From positions 1 to 64,000 of the forward strand of contig CACJQQ010000001.1 in the NCBI GenBank assembly GCA_902595625.1: a stretch of 64,000 bases of DNA. The letters run 5' to 3'. This stretch comes from an uncultured Pelagibacteraceae bacterium (GTDB lineage Bacteria > Pseudomonadota > Alphaproteobacteria > Pelagibacterales > Pelagibacteraceae). The position numbers and the translations under genes were made by a program. Shown here in pieces: positions 30,500-38,491 of this stretch (its first letter is position 1; each line of letters opens with the position of its first letter). Below the pieces are notes generated by a model. It ran no database searches, had not been told where the DNA came from, and saw only the letters and a list, made by a program, of their open reading frames with translations.

Positions 30500-30954
30500 A
30501 ATCTTACGAAATAAAAAGATCTAAAATTGATAATTTAGGTTTGTGCGCTTCTAGGAATATTAAAAAGGGTGAAAAAATAATAGAGTACAAAGGAAAAGTA
30601 ATTACAAGAAGAGAAGCAGAGGAAAATCCAAAATATGATAATGGAAAGGCAATTTATCTTTTTAATTTAAATAAAAGGTACGATCTTGACGGAGATTTTA
30701 AGTTCAATACTGCAAGATTGATAAATCACTCTTGCGATCCAAACTGCGAAGTAACTGGAACTGGCCTGAAGGTATGGGTACATGCGATTAAGAACATTAA
30801 AAAGGGTGAAGAGTTCTCATATGATTATGGATTTAGTTTCGATGAAGACTTTAAGAATTATCCTTGTAGATGTGGTTCAAAAAATTGTTGTGGTTATATA
30901 GTAAGAGAGGGATCAAGATGGAGGATTAGAAGAAAAAGAAAAAAGAAAGATTAA
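30496..30954 (+). CDS. SET-domain protein (putative protein-lysine methyltransferase)
   Basis: The 152-residue protein is an almost bare SET domain, predicted to methylate a lysine using S-adenosylmethionine. The visible landmarks are the N-flank GLCASRNIKKGEKIIEYKG, the pseudoknot motif NHSCDPNC at 77-84, the catalytic Tyr region SYDYGF at 108-113, and a post-SET Cys cluster CRCGSKNC at 124-131 that would bind zinc with the pseudoknot Cys. A strongly basic tail (RWRIRRKRKKKD) follows. It starts with GTG inside the dapE 3' end, so it belongs to the dapD-dapE transcript, and it converges on truA with a 4-base overlap. The target is unknown. Confidence 0.9.
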   Translation: MKSYEIKRSKIDNLGLCASRNIKKGEKIIEYKGKVITRREAEENPKYDNGKAIYLFNLNKRYDLDGDFKFNTARLINHSCDPNCEVTGTGLKVWVHAIKNIKKGEEFSYDYGFSFDEDFKNYPCRCGSKNCCGYIVREGSRWRIRRKRKKKD

Positions 30955-31691
30955 TATTTAACATCCATTAAATATAATCCCTCCGCAGGTGCAGGTGGTG
31001 CACAATTTGATCTTTTTTTAGATCTCATTGCATTTTTGAATTCAGAAACATTCCATTTACCAGTTGATAGATATTTCAAGCACCCAACCATAGACCGAAC
31101 TTGTGTTTGTAAAAATGATTTTGAAATAAATCTTATATAAATTTTTTCATTTTTTTTTCTGATTTTGACTAACTCTATCTTTTTTATTGGAGATTTAGCA
31201 GTGCATGATGATGCTCTAAAAGTAGAAAAATCATGAGTGCCTTGAAGAATATTTCCTCCTTTTTTAAGAAGATCTAAATTTAATTTTTTTTTTACGTGCC
31301 AAGCTTTACCTTTATCAATAGAGAGTGGACTTGACCTATTCATGATTAGGTATTCATAAATTCTCTTTTTAGCATTGAATCTTGCATGGAAATCAATTTT
31401 CTTAATAGTAATTTCTATAATAGATATTAATTTTTTACTCAAAAAAAAATTCAGTGAATCTATAAATTTTTTTCTATTTTCAATTTTTTTTTTATATTTA
31501 AAACACGCATACTGGCCAAAAGCATGAACACCTTTATCAGTTCTACCAGCTCCAATAATTCTAATTTTAGACTTTAAAATTTTTTTCAAAACTTTTTCTA
31601 TTTCGTCTTGTATGGACTTGCCGTTTTTTTGACTTTGCCATCCAGCGAAATTTGAACCGTTATACTCGATTTTAAGTAAATAATTAAACAT
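30951..31691 (-). CDS. truA: tRNA pseudouridine(38-40) synthase
   Basis: TruA makes pseudouridines at positions 38-40 of the tRNA anticodon stem-loop. The 246-residue protein has the N-terminal EYNGSNFAGWQSQ and the catalytic GAGRTDKGVHA with Asp near residue 52, followed by LNFFLSKKL and the second-half motif THDFSTFRASSC. It abuts fmt, giving the def-fmt-truA order usual in alphaproteobacteria. Its 3' end overlaps the SET gene by 4 bases. Confidence 0.97.
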   Translation of the reverse strand: MFNYLLKIEYNGSNFAGWQSQKNGKSIQDEIEKVLKKILKSKIRIIGAGRTDKGVHAFGQYACFKYKKKIENRKKFIDSLNFFLSKKLISIIEITIKKIDFHARFNAKKRIYEYLIMNRSSPLSIDKGKAWHVKKKLNLDLLKKGGNILQGTHDFSTFRASSCTAKSPIKKIELVKIRKKNEKIYIRFISKSFLQTQVRSMVGCLKYLSTGKWNVSEFKNAMRSKKRSNCAPPAPAEGLYLMDVKY

Positions 31692-32612
31692 CTAGTTTAA
31701 GATAAAACCAACTTCCAATTTATTACCTCTAAGAAATTCTTGGGCTGTTAGTTTTTTTTTTCCTTCTTTTTGAAGTTCTAAAATCTGAATAGCATTTTTA
31801 GAACAGGCAATTGAAAAATTTTCACTCATAATTTCACCCGGTTGTCCTTTAATATTAATCTCTTTAGCTCGAATAATCTTTATTCTAGATCCTAGTAAAT
31901 CAAACCAGGGTCCAGGGCTAGGATTTAAAGCATTTATTTTAGCGATTATATTACCGGCATCTTCCTTCCAGTTAATTTTTGATTCTTTTTTGGTTATTTT
32001 TTTAGCATATGTAGCTTCACTTTCATTTTGAGGAATAAAGTTAAGATCTCCAGATTTTATCATATTAAGAGCATCTAATATTAATTTTGCTCCCATAACT
32101 GACAATTCATTACTTATATCTTGGTAGTTGTTTTCTCTATTAATTTTAATTTTTGACTTTAACAAAACTGGTCCTGCATCTAATTTTTCAACAATTTTCA
32201 TTATTGATATGCCTGTTTCTTGATCCTTGTTCATGATTGCTCTTTGAATTGGAGCAGCTCCCCTCCATTTTGGCAACAAAGAAGCATGCACATTTAAAAA
32301 GTATATATTATTAAGATTTAAAATATCTGCTGGTAGAATTTGTCCGTATGCTACCACTACAACTACGTCAGGATTAAGTTTTTTTATATGATCTACTTCA
32401 TCACTATTTGCTAATGTAATGGGGCATCTAACTTGAAGATTTAGTTTTTGAGCACAATTATACACAGATGAATTTTGAATTTTTTGACCCCTGTCTTTTT
32501 TTTTTGGTGGCTGCGTGTAAATTTCTAAAATTTCATTATTAGAATTATGAATGGCCTCAAGTATTGGAACAGCAAAATCTGGTGTTCCCATAAATAAAAT
32601 TTTTAAAGACAT
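31692..32612 (-). CDS. fmt: Methionyl-tRNA formyltransferase
   Basis: Fmt formylates initiator Met-tRNA. The 306-residue protein has FMGTPDFAVPILEA at the start, the catalytic Asn/His in NVHASLLPKWRGAAPIQRA (near 107-109), and the C-terminal OB domain with LNPSPGPWFDL. It works in concert with the neighbouring deformylase gene def (6 bases upstream). The length is typical. Confidence 0.97.
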   Translation of the reverse strand: MSLKILFMGTPDFAVPILEAIHNSNNEILEIYTQPPKKKDRGQKIQNSSVYNCAQKLNLQVRCPITLANSDEVDHIKKLNPDVVVVVAYGQILPADILNLNNIYFLNVHASLLPKWRGAAPIQRAIMNKDQETGISIMKIVEKLDAGPVLLKSKIKINRENNYQDISNELSVMGAKLILDALNMIKSGDLNFIPQNESEATYAKKITKKESKINWKEDAGNIIAKINALNPSPGPWFDLLGSRIKIIRAKEINIKGQPGEIMSENFSIACSKNAIQILELQKEGKKKLTAQEFLRGNKLEVGFILN

Positions 32613-32618
32613 TAAAAC

Positions 32619-33143
32619 TTAAACGACAATTCTCTCTAAATTTTTTTTTTGTTTAGAAAGTTTTTTAATAATCATGCTTTTTTTTAATTTTGATAAATAG
32701 TCAATGAATAATATGCCTTCAAGATGGTCCATCTCATGTTGTATACATGTTGCAAGTAATCCTTTGGTTTCTAAAATTTTTTCTTTTCCTTCATAGTCTA
32801 GATATTTAACTTTACATGTATCTGGTCTACTTACTTCTGCAAATTGATTAGGAACAGACAAACACCCTTCTTCGTAAGAAGCATTTTCCTCAGATTTTGT
32901 CATGATCTCTGGATTAACAAAATACATTGGTTCTTTTTTTTCTTTATCTTTGCTTAAATCAATAACGATTACTCTTTTTGGAACTCCTATTTGCACAGCT
33001 GCAAGCCCTATACCGGGAGCAGCATACATCGTTTCCAACATATCATCCATTAAAGTTCTTATTTCATCGTCTACCAACTCAACAGGTTTGGATTTCTGTC
33101 TAAGAAATGGATCAGGTTCAGTTAAAATCTTTCTAATCGTCAT
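32619..33143 (-). CDS. def: Peptide deformylase
   Basis: Def removes the formyl group from nascent proteins. The 174-residue metalloenzyme has all three motifs: GIGLAAVQIGV, EEGCLSVP (metal Cys near 94), and QHEMDHLEG (His near 136 and 140). It sits upstream of fmt and truA. It follows the large envelope protein gene by 19 bases and is probably in the same transcript. Confidence 0.98.
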   Translation of the reverse strand: MTIRKILTEPDPFLRQKSKPVELVDDEIRTLMDDMLETMYAAPGIGLAAVQIGVPKRVIVIDLSKDKEKKEPMYFVNPEIMTKSEENASYEEGCLSVPNQFAEVSRPDTCKVKYLDYEGKEKILETKGLLATCIQHEMDHLEGILFIDYLSKLKKSMIIKKLSKQKKNLERIVV

Positions 33144-33162
33144 AACTGAATTTATATTCTAA

Positions 33163-34893
33163 TTAAGTTCTTAATGGTAGAGCAGAATTAAGAACTTTAT
33201 TTCTGATTGTTACTAAATTCATTTTATTTAAGAGATTGGTTACAAAATATATTGTTTCTGGATCAAGTTGATATGGCTCATCCTCACCTATTATTTCAAC
33301 TATTTTTAATGCTAAAAACGCTTTTTGATCATTATCAATTAATTGTAACAAATTTTTAGGAACTTCATATTTTTCTGATAAATCATTATATCTAAAATTT
33401 GAAGGTAAAATATAACCATCGGCTAATAATGAGTCAGCAAGAGCTAAATCTTTTGCTGATATAAAATATTTCTTGTTTTTTGATATTTTTTTAAAAATTT
33501 TATCTATATCTTTTTGAATTTTCTTTTTATTTTCACCCTCTAAATAATATTTCAATATTTTTGATTGATGAATAATTTTATCGTTATATTTCACTTTGCC
33601 TAAAAGCAAATCTTCATCTGAAACGACTCTAGCTTTTGCAGCCTCCTGATAATCTTGAGGTAAATTTTCGATACCAATTTCTTCAATTTTATCGCTTAAA
33701 AACTTAGAGTATACGTTTACTAAATTAGCTTTTTTGAATAACTCTTCTAATAAGAATAAATAATCTATTTTTGAATCGTTTGATTCGGATAGTAAATATT
33801 TTTGATAGATTAACGCTCTAGCGTCACTCTCATTTAAGGATTGATAACTATTTTTTGCATTAATTAAAGTACTTAAACTAAATGGAACCTGCTTATAAAT
33901 TTCAAAGATTTTTTTTTTATCTAGCTTATCGTTATTGGCAGCAACCTCTAATTCTTTTAACTTCTGTTTGTCAGATGCATCAGCTAGCTTGACAAGATTA
34001 GCAGCATTTAGATATTTCCAAATTTCTGGTTTAGTTTTTGCTGAAGGTTCATAATTAAAGTTAGGAATAGTAACACTAGATAGATAAAAATTTAAAAGGT
34101 TCTTTTCATTTATTTTGTTGGATGTTTTTTCTGATACGCCAAGAAGAAAATCTATTTTATCATCATAAAATTTACTTGATTGATTCTGCTCACGTAGTAA
34201 GTCTAACAAAAGTTGTGCGTCTGGTTTTTTTTTATTAAATACTAAACAATAAATTTTAAATTTTTCCAAATAAGCATCTTTAATATTTTCATCGATAAAT
34301 TTTATTTTTTCGCAGCCTTGTTTAATGTTTCCACTGGCTATGTTTTTATCTACTAAGTATTGTACAGCTTTACTTTTACTATCAAATTCCTTATTTTGTT
34401 TTAAAAAACTTTCTACTAATTCAACTCGGTCATTTTGAATTAACCAATTTACTTTTAAATTTACAAATTCCTTATCTGTCATACCTTTCGGTGGATATGA
34501 AAATGATAATAGTATTGCCTCTAATATTTCATTTGAAGACTTAGAAAGTTCAATTTTTTCTAATCTTTTCAGACTAGATCTTAGGTCTTCTGCTTTAGTT
34601 TTAGACCACATATTAAGATTAAAATTATAATTAGCAGGCTCGTAAATACCGTAAACTTTCTGCTCATTCATTTCAATTGAAGAACCATCTTGAATTTGAA
34701 TTTCATCTAAAGTTTTTATAGTTTGAGAGGATGTTAAATTATTATCCTGTACATTTTGCTCCTCTTTTTTAGGAGTCTCAGTATCACTTGCTTTTTTATT
34801 TTTCCAAATATCTATCTTTTCTTCACTAAAAAGAGGTGAACAAAAAAAAAATAATAATAAACCAATAAGATTATTAAAGTTTTTTAATTTCAT
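33163..34893 (-). CDS. Secreted all-helical envelope protein of unknown function (576 aa)
   Basis: I do not recognise a named family. The protein opens with a Sec signal peptide (KLKNFNNLIGLLLFFFCSPLFS, likely cleaved before EEK), so it is periplasmic or outer-membrane associated. A low-complexity Gln/Asn/Ser linker follows (about 35-70), then several hundred residues of short helices with regular spacing, suggesting a repeat solenoid. It contains the phrase YEPANYNFNLNMWSKTKAEDLRSSL and ends NKVLNSALPLRT. No transmembrane helix is seen apart from the signal. The ATG lies within the last codons of a 59-residue small membrane ORF, and def follows. It occupies the spot where alphaproteobacteria often keep a long poorly characterised protein beside aroK. 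Confidence 0.75.
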   Translation of the reverse strand: MKLKNFNNLIGLLLFFFCSPLFSEEKIDIWKNKKASDTETPKKEEQNVQDNNLTSSQTIKTLDEIQIQDGSSIEMNEQKVYGIYEPANYNFNLNMWSKTKAEDLRSSLKRLEKIELSKSSNEILEAILLSFSYPPKGMTDKEFVNLKVNWLIQNDRVELVESFLKQNKEFDSKSKAVQYLVDKNIASGNIKQGCEKIKFIDENIKDAYLEKFKIYCLVFNKKKPDAQLLLDLLREQNQSSKFYDDKIDFLLGVSEKTSNKINEKNLLNFYLSSVTIPNFNYEPSAKTKPEIWKYLNAANLVKLADASDKQKLKELEVAANNDKLDKKKIFEIYKQVPFSLSTLINAKNSYQSLNESDARALIYQKYLLSESNDSKIDYLFLLEELFKKANLVNVYSKFLSDKIEEIGIENLPQDYQEAAKARVVSDEDLLLGKVKYNDKIIHQSKILKYYLEGENKKKIQKDIDKIFKKISKNKKYFISAKDLALADSLLADGYILPSNFRYNDLSEKYEVPKNLLQLIDNDQKAFLALKIVEIIGEDEPYQLDPETIYFVTNLLNKMNLVTIRNKVLNSALPLRT

Positions 34894-35053
34894 TTGTTAC
34901 ATCGATTTGATATTTTTTTTCAGGGCTTGGAAAACTTATTTTTTCTATTAAAAAAATCACAACAACAAAAATAACAAAAACTAATAACAGTTTTAATAAA
35001 GTTTTAATGATTGAACTTCCTAAGCTTGGTTGTCTGTTGTATTTAAGTTGCAT
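34874..35053 (-). CDS. Small single-span membrane protein (59 aa), not in ORF track
   Basis: ATG at 35053 opens a 59-codon frame ending TAA at 34874-34876, overlapping the start of the 576-residue envelope gene by 20 bases in another frame. The product (MQLKYNRQPSLGSSIIKTLL...) has one strong helix, LLVFVIFVVVIFLIEKI, then a polar tail (FPSPEKKYQIDV). The helix is Val/Ile/Phe-rich and flanked by Lys. The overlap with the following gene suggests coupling, and both could act at the envelope. The frame fills an otherwise empty 230-base gap. I know no family for it. Confidence 0.55.
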   Translation of the reverse strand: MQLKYNRQPSLGSSIIKTLLKLLLVFVIFVVVIFLIEKISFPSPEKKYQIDVTNEIKKL

Positions 35054-35125
35054 ACTTTACGTTTTGATTTAAACTCAATAAATAAGACATATTTATGAAA
35101 AATCAAAATCAAAAAGGATAATAAA

Positions 35126-35642
35126 TTGGTAAAAAACCTTACTTTGACCGGAATGATGGGAGTGGGAAAATCTACTGTTGGTAAAAATTTGGCTAAAAAG
35201 CTTAATTATAAATTTGTAGATGTTGATAAACTAATAGAAACTAAAGAGGGCTCATCGATAAATTTAATATTCAAAAATAAAAGTGAGAGCTACTTCAGAA
35301 GAATTGAAAGTGAAATAACTTTATCAGAATTAAAAAGTGAAAAAACTGTCATATCTCTTGGCGGTGGAGCGTTTTTTAAATAATGTAGTTAGGAGAAAAA
35401 CAAAAAAATTATCTATAAGTTTTTGGTTAGATTTACCATTGGATCAGTTGGTGAAAAGACTAAAAAAAAACACTAATAGACCTCTTTTATTCCAGAAAAA
35501 TATAGCTGAAACAGTTAAAAAAATTTATTTTGATAGAAAAAAAATTTATAATAAAGCTGATTATAGAATTAAATGTGGTTCTCTTAAGCCAAATGAAATA
35601 GTAAACAAAATATTAGATTTATATGAAAAATCTGGAAGTTAA
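35126..35642 (+). pseudogene. aroK: Shikimate kinase, interrupted by a one-base frameshift
   Basis: AroK phosphorylates shikimate. The reading starts at TTG 35126 after an AAAGGA-type ribosome site, with the P-loop GMMGVGKSTVGK, then DVDKLIE, and reaches SLGGGAFFK before TAA at 35381. Skipping one T in the run of six (35372-35377) restores GGGAFLNNVVRRK and continues through SFWLDLPLDQLVKRL and NRPLL to the stop at 35642. The combined product is about 171 residues, the normal length. The ORF track lists it as two ORFs. Possible explanations are a sequencing error, a real recent mutation, or slippage at the T run. The aroB start lies within its last 20 bases. Confidence 0.85.
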
Positions 35643-36729
35643 ATTAAAAAATCAAAATTATTCAATTATAATTGGACAAAATTCTATTAACGTTTTGCCT
35701 AAAAAAATTAAATTGATATGTCCGCATGTAAAGAAAATAGCACTTATAATAGACAAGAAAGTTCCTCAAAAATTTAAAAAAAAACTAAAAATAAAATTAA
35801 AAAGTTATAATGTTATTACTTGTACGTTTAAGGCTACTGAGAAAAATAAATCAATTAAATCAATTAACAAGTTTTTGAAAATTTTATTATCCAAAAACTT
35901 CAATCGTTCTGATTTAATTATTAGTGTTGGAGGAGGTATTACTGGTGATGTAGTTGGTTTTGTAGCAAGTATTTTTAAAAGAGGTATAAATTTTATAAAT
36001 ATCCCAACAACTTTGCTTGCGCAAGTTGACTCTTCGGTAGGTGGAAAAACTGGGATCAATTCCAATTTTGGAAAAAATCTTATTGGAGCTTTCTATCAAC
36101 CAAAATTAGTTATAAGTGACACGTCATTTATATATTCTTTGCCAAAACAAGAAATGATTTGTGGCTACGCTGAAATATTAAAACATTCTATTATAAAAGA
36201 TAAAAAATTTTTTAATTGGTTAGAAAAAAATACAAGATCTATTTTAGAAAAGAAACATAAAGAGTTAATTTACGCAATAAAGAAAAGTTGTGAGATAAAG
36301 ACGTATTTTGTAAATCGAGATTTCAATGAAAAAAATTTAAGGATGACCTTAAACTTTGGTCATACATTTGCCCATGCGATTGAGGTCAAAAGCAACTATT
36401 CTAAAAGGATTACACATGGTGAAGCTGTATTATCAGGAATGATACTAGCAACTAGACTTTCTGTAATTAAAAAAACCTGTTCTGCAAAAGTACTAAAAAA
36501 AATTTCAGATATTTATTTACAAAATAATTTAAATTATACATTTAAGAAATATTCTAAACAAAACGCTATCAATCAACTAATTCCTTATCTTAAAAATGAT
36601 AAAAAAAATAATGATGATAAAATTAATTTTATTTTGTTAAAAAAAATCGGAAAAACTTCTCCACCAAATAAAAATAAAATTTCAATTTTTAATTTAAAAA
36701 AGCTAAGCAAAGCTATTTCTCAATATTAA
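35623..36729 (+). CDS. aroB: 3-dehydroquinate synthase
   Basis: AroB converts DAHP to 3-dehydroquinate in the shikimate pathway, using NAD and zinc. The 368-residue protein shows VGGGITGDVVGFVAS, the substrate loop NIPTTLLAQVDSSVGGKTGIN, GYAEILKHSII, and the metal His in NFGHTFAHAIE and THGEAV. It is coupled to aroK by a 20-base overlap, the order usual in alphaproteobacteria. Its 3' end overlaps the convergent bolA gene by 17 bases. The downstream CorB/HlyC-type gene often found here is absent. Confidence 0.97.
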   Translation: MKNLEVKLKNQNYSIIIGQNSINVLPKKIKLICPHVKKIALIIDKKVPQKFKKKLKIKLKSYNVITCTFKATEKNKSIKSINKFLKILLSKNFNRSDLIISVGGGITGDVVGFVASIFKRGINFINIPTTLLAQVDSSVGGKTGINSNFGKNLIGAFYQPKLVISDTSFIYSLPKQEMICGYAEILKHSIIKDKKFFNWLEKNTRSILEKKHKELIYAIKKSCEIKTYFVNRDFNEKNLRMTLNFGHTFAHAIEVKSNYSKRITHGEAVLSGMILATRLSVIKKTCSAKVLKKISDIYLQNNLNYTFKKYSKQNAINQLIPYLKNDKKNNDDKINFILLKKIGKTSPPNKNKISIFNLKKLSKAISQY

Positions 36730-36970
36730 TCTCCAAAGCGTGTATTTTTGTTTTGAGATCGTTGCTTAAAATCTTCATTATTATTTTTTGGGCACTAACT
36801 CTTGATAGAGAGCTTAAATATAAAGATTTTATTTTTAAATGTAGATGAAATTTTTCTGGTGTATAAAATTTATGTCCTACATGTTTATGAGAATTATCAA
36901 CAATTTCTATATCTTCTATTTCAATTTGTTGGTTTAATTTTGCTTTAATCTCATCAAAATAATTTTTCAT
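36713..36970 (-). CDS. bolA: BolA family protein
   Basis: The 85-residue protein has a BolA fold: VDNSHKHVGH (with the conserved His that can bind an iron-sulfur cluster with a monothiol glutaredoxin), HLHLKIKS, and a helix RVSAQKIIMKIL. BolA/Grx pairs act in iron-sulfur handling and stress. The Lys-rich sequence and poor conservation of the usual hydrophobic core in the middle suggest fast evolution. It is divergent from the J-domain gene (30 bases) and overlaps aroB's 3' end by 17 bases. Confidence 0.9.
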   Translation of the reverse strand: MKNYFDEIKAKLNQQIEIEDIEIVDNSHKHVGHKFYTPEKFHLHLKIKSLYLSSLSRVSAQKIIMKILSNDLKTKIHALEINIEK

Positions 36971-37000
36971 TAATTTAATTTTACTATATAGAATTATTCA

Positions 37001-37516
37001 ATGAAAATAATTTGTGATTGGGAAAACTGTAATGAAATTGGGGCCTATAAAGCTCCAGTGGAAAAGGATAATAGTAAAAAATTTAGATTACTATGCTTAA
37101 ATCATATTAAAATTTTCAATAAAAATTGGAATTATTTTGAAAATATGAATGATCAAGAAATAGAGTTTTTTATAAAGTCTGATTTAACTTGGCACAAATC
37201 GACTAAAACTTTTGGTTCATCTGAGAACTTTTTTAATATTTTATGGAATAATGCGCTAGAAGATAAATTGAACATTTTTAAAAGTTCAAATTTTCGGGAT
37301 TTTAAAAAAACGAAAATATCGCAGCAAGATAAGGATGCGTTGCAAGTGATGGACTTAAATGAAGATGTAAAATGGGAGCAAATTCACACAAAATTCAAAG
37401 AACTTGTAAAAAAATATCATCCTGATAAAAACCAAGGTAACAAGAAATTTGAAGATAAATTAAAAAAGATTACTTTGGCTTATAGTCAACTAAAAAAAAC
37501 TTTAGGAAAAAAATGA
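37001..37516 (+). CDS. C-terminal J-domain protein with N-terminal Cys/His cluster
   Basis: The 171-residue protein has a C-terminal J domain (about 118-171) with HPD in [15 protein letters not shown], so it should stimulate an Hsp70 (DnaK) ATPase. The N-terminal 40 residues hold C5, C10, C32 and H35 (CDWENC and CLNH), which look like a small zinc-binding site and could select the client. This is the alphaproteobacterial DnaJ-like protein always found before cobS. Its stop overlaps the cobS start (ATGA), which suggests a shared function with the CobS/CobT complex. Confidence 0.9.
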   Translation: MKIICDWENCNEIGAYKAPVEKDNSKKFRLLCLNHIKIFNKNWNYFENMNDQEIEFFIKSDLTWHKSTKTFGSSENFFNILWNNALEDKLNIFKSSNFRDFKKTKISQQDKDALQVMDLNEDVKWEQIHTKFKELVKKYHPDKNQGNKKFEDKLKKITLAYSQLKKTLGKK

Positions 37517-38490
37517 GTACCGAACAACTTTTACAAAAAACTGATATTAAATTGTCAGTAAAACAAACTTTTGGTTTTGAGAGCGACATGCAAGTTGGAG
37601 CATTCTCAAAAAAAAATGAATATGTTCCGAAAATAGATCCTGATTATAAATTTGATAAAGATACAACTTTGGCAATTTTGGCTGGCTTCTCTTTTAACAA
37701 GCGTGTTTTAATTCAAGGATACCATGGTACAGGAAAATCTACTCACATTGAGCAAGTTGCAGCTAGATTGAACTGGCCTTGTATTAGAGTGAACTTAGAT
37801 AGTCACATTAGCAGGATCGATCTAATTGGAAAAGATGCGATTATTTTAAAAGATGGAAAACAAATAACAGAATTTAAAGAGGGTATTTTACCATGGTCTA
37901 TACAAAACCCTGTCGCTTTAGTCTTTGATGAATATGATGCTGGAAGACCTGATGTAATGTTTGTTATTCAAAGAGTTTTAGAAAGTGAAGGAAATTTTAC
38001 ATTATTAGATAAAAATAAAGTTTTGCAGCAACACGATTTATTTAGAATTTTTGCAACAACAAATACTATTGGCTTGGGTGACACAACTGGTCTTTATCAT
38101 GGAACGCAGCAAATAAACCAAGGCCAAATGGATAGGTGGAATATAGTTTCAACATTGAATTATCTTCCTTTTGAAAAAGAATTAGAAATAGTTTTAGCAA
38201 AAAATAAAGACTTCAATAATAAAGAAGGAAAAGAGCTGTTATCAAATATGATTAAAGTTGCAGATTTAACAAGAAAAGGTTTTATCAATGGTGACATCTC
38301 AACGGTTATGAGCCCTCGTACTGTTTTACACTGGGCTGAAAATGCAAGTATATTTAAAGATAAAGGCTATTCTTTCAGAATTACATTTTTAAACAAATGT
38401 GATGAATTAGAAAAAAAAATAATTTCAGAATACTACCAAAGATGTTTTGGGGAAGACTTGCCAGAATCCTCTATTAATATCACTTTATAA
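37513..38490 (+). CDS. cobS: CobS-type AAA+ ATPase (cobaltochelatase subunit family)
   Basis: The 325-residue MoxR-class AAA+ protein has Walker [10 protein letters not shown] (near 72-80), Walker [11 protein letters not shown], and sensor regions [17 protein letters not shown] and [12 protein letters not shown]. In aerobic cobalamin synthesis CobS and CobT load cobalt with CobN. No cobN or other cob genes are in this window, and SAR11 members are generally considered not to make B12 de novo. The pair may therefore serve another remodelling role here. It is coupled to the J-domain gene (ATGA) and followed 1 base later by cobT. Confidence 0.93.
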   Translation: MSTEQLLQKTDIKLSVKQTFGFESDMQVGAFSKKNEYVPKIDPDYKFDKDTTLAILAGFSFNKRVLIQGYHGTGKSTHIEQVAARLNWPCIRVNLDSHISRIDLIGKDAIILKDGKQITEFKEGILPWSIQNPVALVFDEYDAGRPDVMFVIQRVLESEGNFTLLDKNKVLQQHDLFRIFATTNTIGLGDTTGLYHGTQQINQGQMDRWNIVSTLNYLPFEKELEIVLAKNKDFNNKEGKELLSNMIKVADLTRKGFINGDISTVMSPRTVLHWAENASIFKDKGYSFRITFLNKCDELEKKIISEYYQRCFGEDLPESSINITL

Positions 38491-38491
38491 A

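Noticed and set aside
26751-30500. Glycine or SAM riboswitch known from SAR11 in front of dapD or argB
   Set aside because: Genes overlap or abut here, so there is no room for a leader element.
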